From assembly GCA_002424865.1 (NCBI GenBank), contig DILC01000030.1, positions 16,728-44,417 of the forward strand: a stretch of DNA of 27,690 nucleotides, in the 5' to 3' direction. Below the pieces are notes generated by a model. It saw only the letters and a program-made list of their open reading frames with translations, ran no database searches and was not told where the DNA came from. Numbering within the stretch: the stretch's first letter is position 1; every line of letters starts with the position of its first letter. The translations under genes and the position numbers were made by a program. This document shows, in pieces, positions 25,066 to 27,690 of the stretch. The stretch comes from Rhodocyclaceae bacterium UBA5602. Lineage in GTDB: Bacteria; Pseudomonadota; Gammaproteobacteria; Burkholderiales; Rhodocyclaceae.

Positions 25066-25467
25066 TTACTGACCGATCGCCAGCATCTTCTGCAACAAGG
25101 TCTTGGCGGTATTCATCACTTCCACATTGTTCTGGTAAGACCGGGAAGCAGAAATCATATTGACCATCTCATCGACCACATTGACGTTCGGCATGGCCAC
25201 ATAGCCCTGCTCATCCGCCGCCGGATTTTTAGGGTCATACATCATGCGCAAGGGGGCTGCGCTCTCGACCACTTGCTTGACACGAACACCCACGCCGCCG
25301 CCTTCGACAGCCATCGCCTGGAACACAACCTGCTTGGCGCGGTAAGGCTGTCCATCCGCGCCCACCACGCTATCGGCATTGGCCAGATTACTGGCCACCG
25401 CATTCAGGCGCGCGGATTGCGCTGTCAGCGCAGAACCGGCAATTGAAAAAACGTTTTGCAGACTCAT
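25066..25467 (-). CDS. flgC: Flagellar proximal rod protein FlgC
   Basis: FlgC is a proximal rod protein. The 133-residue length is typical. The N-terminus contains AQSARLNAVASNLANADSV and the C-terminus contains PNVNVVDEMVNMISASRSYQ, followed by NNVEVMNTAKTLLQKML, all diagnostic. GGAAGG precedes the ATG at good spacing. It follows flgB after 40 bases. Confidence 0.97.
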   Translation of the reverse strand: MSLQNVFSIAGSALTAQSARLNAVASNLANADSVVGADGQPYRAKQVVFQAMAVEGGGVGVRVKQVVESAAPLRMMYDPKNPAADEQGYVAMPNVNVVDEMVNMISASRSYQNNVEVMNTAKTLLQKMLAIGQ

Positions 25468-25507
25468 AATGTACCTTCCGGACTTTTTGGATTTTCCCTG
25501 AACTGCG

Positions 25508-25939
25508 TTACTGGCTCATCGCCAACTGCATATCCTTGATATCACTGCGAATAAACGTCAACACGGCATCCAGGCGCATGGCATTTTCGGCAAAAGCGCT
25601 GCGCTCGATATCCATGTTCACCGTATTGCCATCCGCATTGGGCTGAAACTCGCTTCGATACTGGACACTCTGGGCAAACGCCGCCCCGCTTGAACTGCCC
25701 TGAAGGTGCCGTGGCGATGTCGTCGCCAATACGCCTGCACGGCTTCCCACGTTCGAGGCCGCCGCAAAATCACGCCCTGCGACAGCCCCTGCCAGCGCAC
25801 TTTTGAAATCCAGATCACGCGCTTTGAAATTGGGCGTATCCGCATTGGCGATATTTGAGGCCAGCAGCTCTTGACGGTAAGACAACGCACCCAGCGCTGT
25901 GCGATGGATACTGAGCTGCCGGTCGAAGGGATCATTCAT
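25508..25939 (-). CDS. flgB: Flagellar proximal rod protein FlgB
   Basis: FlgB is the first rod subunit, joined to FliE. The 143-residue protein has the family N-terminus with ALSYRQELLASNIANADTPN and FKARDLDFKSAL. Its C-terminus contains NTVNMDIERSAFAENAMRLD. It heads the flgB-J operon, 40-55 bases downstream of a consensus sigma-54 promoter. Confidence 0.97.
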   Translation of the reverse strand: MNDPFDRQLSIHRTALGALSYRQELLASNIANADTPNFKARDLDFKSALAGAVAGRDFAAASNVGSRAGVLATTSPRHLQGSSSGAAFAQSVQYRSEFQPNADGNTVNMDIERSAFAENAMRLDAVLTFIRSDIKDMQLAMSQ

Positions 25940-25978
25940 GAATTGGGGCGTCCAAAATCAAAAGATATGGTTCTCCAA

Positions 25979-25994
25979 TGCATCATCCGTGCCA
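25979..25994 (-). promoter_or_regulatory. Sigma-54 promoter of flgB operon
   Basis: The minus strand reads TGGCACG-GATG-ATGCA, one mismatch (A for T) from consensus in the -12 element and perfect in the -24 element and spacing. The predicted start near 25968 is 29 bases before the flgB ATG. Confidence 0.88.
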
Positions 25995-26110
25995 TATTGA
26001 ATTCCTGCCGGTTTTCCGGGTTTTTGCCGCTCACGCTTGGCCACAATGCTCGCCTTTAACCCTGTCGTCCGGCAAAATAATGCGGCCATGAACCATGCTG
26101 CCCACTCATC

Positions 26111-26125
26111 CGGCAAAACTTGCCG
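26111..26125. promoter_or_regulatory. Dyad CGGCAA-AAC-TTGCCG between flgB and flgA, candidate enhancer
   Basis: The 15 bases are identical to the dyad in the flgK leader, and the arms extend to CCGGCAA/TTGCCGG here. It lies about 150 bases upstream of the predicted flgB sigma-54 start, the classical distance for an enhancer-binding protein, and about 120 upstream of flgA's possible start. Confidence 0.65.
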
Positions 26126-26210
26126 GGTCAAGACCACCCAAGCTGCTGGCTGAAACACACAAAGCACGGACGGGGTGAAAGCGCCACGCCATAGCCTGCA
26201 TCCGTGACGG

Positions 26211-26226
26211 CTGGCATATAAAACCG
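26211..26226 (+). promoter_or_regulatory. Possible flgA promoter, sigma-54-like with off spacing
   Basis: CTGGCATATAAAACCGC has a fair -24 box, but the GC of the -12 box is one base too far. Sigma-54 is strict about this spacing, so this is weak. It is the only candidate near the flgA start. Confidence 0.2.
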
Positions 26227-26244
26227 CTGGTGTAAGCTACGCAG

Positions 26245-26991
26245 ATGACGACCTTACCCCATCCCTCACGCACCCGCTCCCGTCCCGTCACGACGGGCTG
26301 CGCCTGCTTGGCCGCTCTCCTGCTGTCAGTCCTGCTTACCTTAAGCTTAACGCCACGCGCCGCCTGGGCTGCCGATGCGCAGCCGATTCAAAAAGCCATT
26401 GCCGAATTTCTCAATGCGCAAATCAAGAGCCTGCCTGGACAAGCCAGTTATCGCATTGGATCGATCAACGCCAGCGGCTTGCCTGATGGTTGCCCCAGCA
26501 TCAACGTCAGCATGGACAGCAACGCCCGTGCCTGGGGGAAAACCACCGTCAATGTCCGTTGCACAGGACCCACCCCATGGAGCCTGTATGTACCAGTGGA
26601 AATTCACGTTCTCACGCCTTACGTTGTCAGCGCGCGTCCGCTGCGCGCGGGACAAATCCTTAGCGCGGCTGACTTAAGCTTGCGCCAGGGCGATCTCGCG
26701 GAATTGCCGCAAGGCGTGATGACCGAGCTTAATCAAGCCATCGGCCAACTCGCGCGCGTGACCTTACCCGCTAACCGCCCTTTACGTGCCGACATGCTGC
26801 GCCAAGCGCTGGTCGTAGCCCAAGGACAAACGGTCAAAGTCGTCTCTGGCGGCGTCGGTTTTCAAGTCAGCAGTGACGGTAAAGCACTCAATAATGCTGC
26901 CGTCGGGCAACTTGTCCAGGTGCGCCTGGCTTCCGGCCAAACCGTCAGCGGGCTGGCGCAAATCAATGGCACAGTCATAGTGAATTACTGA
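26245..26991 (+). CDS. flgA: P-ring assembly chaperone FlgA
   Basis: FlgA is a periplasmic chaperone for P-ring (FlgI) assembly. The 248-residue precursor has a basic N-terminus and a long hydrophobic signal peptide (LAALLLSVLLTLSLTPRAAWA, cleavage near AWA/ADA). The mature protein has a Cys pair (GCPSINV and VRCTGPTPW), then a SAF-like domain with RPLRAGQILSAADL and RVTLPANRPLRADM. It ends in the conserved VRLASGQTVSGLAQINGTV. It is transcribed away from flgB, as is common in proteobacterial clusters. Confidence 0.95.
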   Translation: MTTLPHPSRTRSRPVTTGCACLAALLLSVLLTLSLTPRAAWAADAQPIQKAIAEFLNAQIKSLPGQASYRIGSINASGLPDGCPSINVSMDSNARAWGKTTVNVRCTGPTPWSLYVPVEIHVLTPYVVSARPLRAGQILSAADLSLRQGDLAELPQGVMTELNQAIGQLARVTLPANRPLRADMLRQALVVAQGQTVKVVSGGVGFQVSSDGKALNNAAVGQLVQVRLASGQTVSGLAQINGTVIVNY

Positions 26992-27122
26992 CAAACGTCA
27001 ACTTAAGCAAACTCGACAAAGCATTACTTACCCATGGCTTGGTCATCTTGTGTTCGCCCCGCGGTTAATGAGTCCTTGCGTTTGATTTTTCAGGCATTGT
27101 GGACAATCTGCCCGACAAACCC

Positions 27123-27149
27123 TAAAGTTCTGGCTTATCCTGCCGTTAA
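27123..27149 (+). promoter_or_regulatory. Sigma-28 (FliA) promoter of flgM
   Basis: TAAAGTTC, 11 bases, GCCGTTAA. This matches the flagellar sigma-28 consensus (TAAAGTTT-N11-GCCGATAA) with two changes and exact spacing. The start would be near 27156, 30 bases before flgM. It makes flgM part of the late gene class, giving feedback on FliA. Confidence 0.92.
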
Positions 27150-27185
27150 GCGTTGCAAGCACCAGACCGTGCAAAGGTACCCATC

Positions 27186-27491
27186 ATGAAAATCGATGCC
27201 AGCAGCTCCTCACTTGTTAACTCAAAAACAACCCGCGCACCTGTCGCCAATGTCGCAGTCAAGCCGCAGGCGCCTGCAACAGACGCCCCTGTCACCGCAT
27301 CTGTCACCACTCACCTGGCGCAGTCTGCCAGCCTGACGACAGCTGAAGCACCGTTTAACAGCCAGCGCGTGGCAGAAATTCGCCAAGCGATTACCGAGGG
27401 TCGCTTTGAAATCAATGCCGATAAAATCGCCGGCCGCCTGATCGGTGATGTGCGCGACTTTCTCGCTAAAAATCAATCAATGTCTGGCTAA
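27186..27491 (+). CDS. flgM: Anti-sigma-28 factor FlgM
   Basis: FlgM binds and holds FliA until it is exported through the finished hook-basal body. With the ATG at 27186 the protein is 101 residues, starting MKIDASSS. It has an AAAGGTA ribosome-binding site and falls downstream of the sigma-28 promoter's start, which rules out the longer frame from 27153. The N-terminal half is a disordered Ala/Thr/Val/Pro-rich region. The C-terminal half has the FlgM signature NSQRVAEIRQAITEGRFEIN, then ADKIAGRLI, the sigma-binding helices. FlgN, the usual partner gene, does not follow within the window. Confidence 0.95.
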   Translation: MKIDASSSSLVNSKTTRAPVANVAVKPQAPATDAPVTASVTTHLAQSASLTTAEAPFNSQRVAEIRQAITEGRFEINADKIAGRLIGDVRDFLAKNQSMSG

Positions 27492-27535
27492 ACCTGGCCA
27501 ACCGCTGCCATCAGACTGTATCCAATCCAACCCAG

Positions 27536-27613
27536 CTAACGCTCATGGCAAGCAAATACCACCCGCTGATGATGACACACGCGACAGGCAGCATCAAGGC
27601 CCGCCCCCTCCCA
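27536..27613 (+). repeat. Long dispersed repeat, copy B (downstream of flgM)
   Basis: Copy of 8641-8717, starting CTAACGCTCATGGCAAG, with about nine substitutions and one single-base gap over 76 bases. The ATG at 27545 opens a frame (MASKYHPLMM...) still open at the window edge (48 codons). The two copies differ by two silent and four amino-acid-changing codon changes over the shared 20-odd codons. That does not clearly favour a selected protein. Confidence 0.75.
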
Positions 27614-27631
27614 GCCGCGAGGCGAGACACG

Positions 27632-27680
27632 GCCGGCTTTGCACAGCCAGCCGGCTGCGGCGGCGCGACGCAGGCGTCGC
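27632..27680 (+). other. Two GC-rich hairpins after the long repeat
   Basis: GCCGGCT (27632-27638) pairs with AGCCGGC (27649-27655) across a 10-base loop. GCGACGC-AG-GCGTCGC (27665-27680) is a perfect 7-base-pair hairpin. Neither has a T-run inside the window. They follow the repeat directly and may be part of the same element or a terminator region for flgM. Confidence 0.45.
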
Positions 27681-27690
27681 GAATTCCCGC

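Larger units (their letters stand above)
25940..26244. promoter_or_regulatory. Divergent flgB/flgA control region (305 bases)
   Basis: This is the longest gene-free stretch. It holds the flgB sigma-54 promoter (25979-25994), a CGGCAAAACTTGCCG dyad (26111-26125), and a half-site repeat of CCGGCAAAA at 26069-26077. The half-site lies 41 bases from the equivalent bases of the dyad. A possible flgA promoter is at 26211-26226. No small gene or RNA is recognisable. Confidence 0.6.

Noticed and set aside
27096..27107. A short inverted repeat ATTGT-GG-ACAAT upstream of flgM
   Set aside because: Five-base arms occur often by chance and no second copy is found near another promoter.
1..27690. CRISPR arrays, tRNA/rRNA genes, prophage or transposase genes
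   Set aside because: Nothing in the window resembles these; apart from the repeats it is filled with flagellar genes.

Overview
The window is almost entirely one flagellar gene cluster. Gene order, the FleS/FleR-type two-component pair, sigma-54 promoters combined with a sigma-28 promoter, and moderate GC (roughly the mid-50s percent by eye) suggest a betaproteobacterium, perhaps of the Nitrosomonadales/Rhodocyclales/Methylophilaceae type. The genus cannot be fixed from the sequence alone.

Layout. (1) 124-3257, minus strand: a PAS-containing sensor kinase and an NtrC-type response regulator (FleS/FleR or FlrB/FlrC-like), followed by fliE under its own sigma-54 promoter. (2) 3419-8629, plus strand: fliF-fliG-fliH-fliI-fliJ (MS ring, rotor, export ATPase complex). 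(3) 8641-14618, plus strand: a gap with a repeat and a sigma-54 promoter, then fliK-fliL-fliM-fliN-fliO-fliP-fliQ-fliR (hook-length control, C ring, export gate). (4) 14628-18333, minus strand: flgK-flgL and a small exported protein of unknown function translationally coupled to flgL, all behind a near-perfect sigma-54 promoter. (5) 18461-25939, minus strand: flgB-C-D-E-F-G-H-I-J (rod, hook, L and P rings) behind another sigma-54 promoter. (6) 26245-27491, plus strand: flgA, divergent from flgB, and flgM with a textbook sigma-28 promoter. FlgN is not seen within the window.

Regulation. The promoters fit a hierarchy in which sigma-54 plus the encoded NtrC-type activator drive fliE, fliK-R, flgB-J and flgKL, while FlgM (anti-sigma-28) sits under sigma-28 control. 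A dyad CGGCAA-N3-TTGCCG occurs in three operon-head intergenic regions (fleS/fliF, flgK leader, flgB/flgA) and is a good candidate binding site for the encoded activator.

Unexplained structure. A roughly 25-base sequence recurs five times across the cluster in both orientations. Two copies encode the same octapeptide (AVLPAPTF) inside unrelated proteins, one is read on the opposite strand inside the sensor kinase, one lies at the start of the unknown gene after flgL, and one lies between flgF and flgE. A separate roughly 76-base repeat, with a shared reading frame, sits after fliJ and again after flgM. These two repeat families are the most novel-looking content of an otherwise conventional locus.
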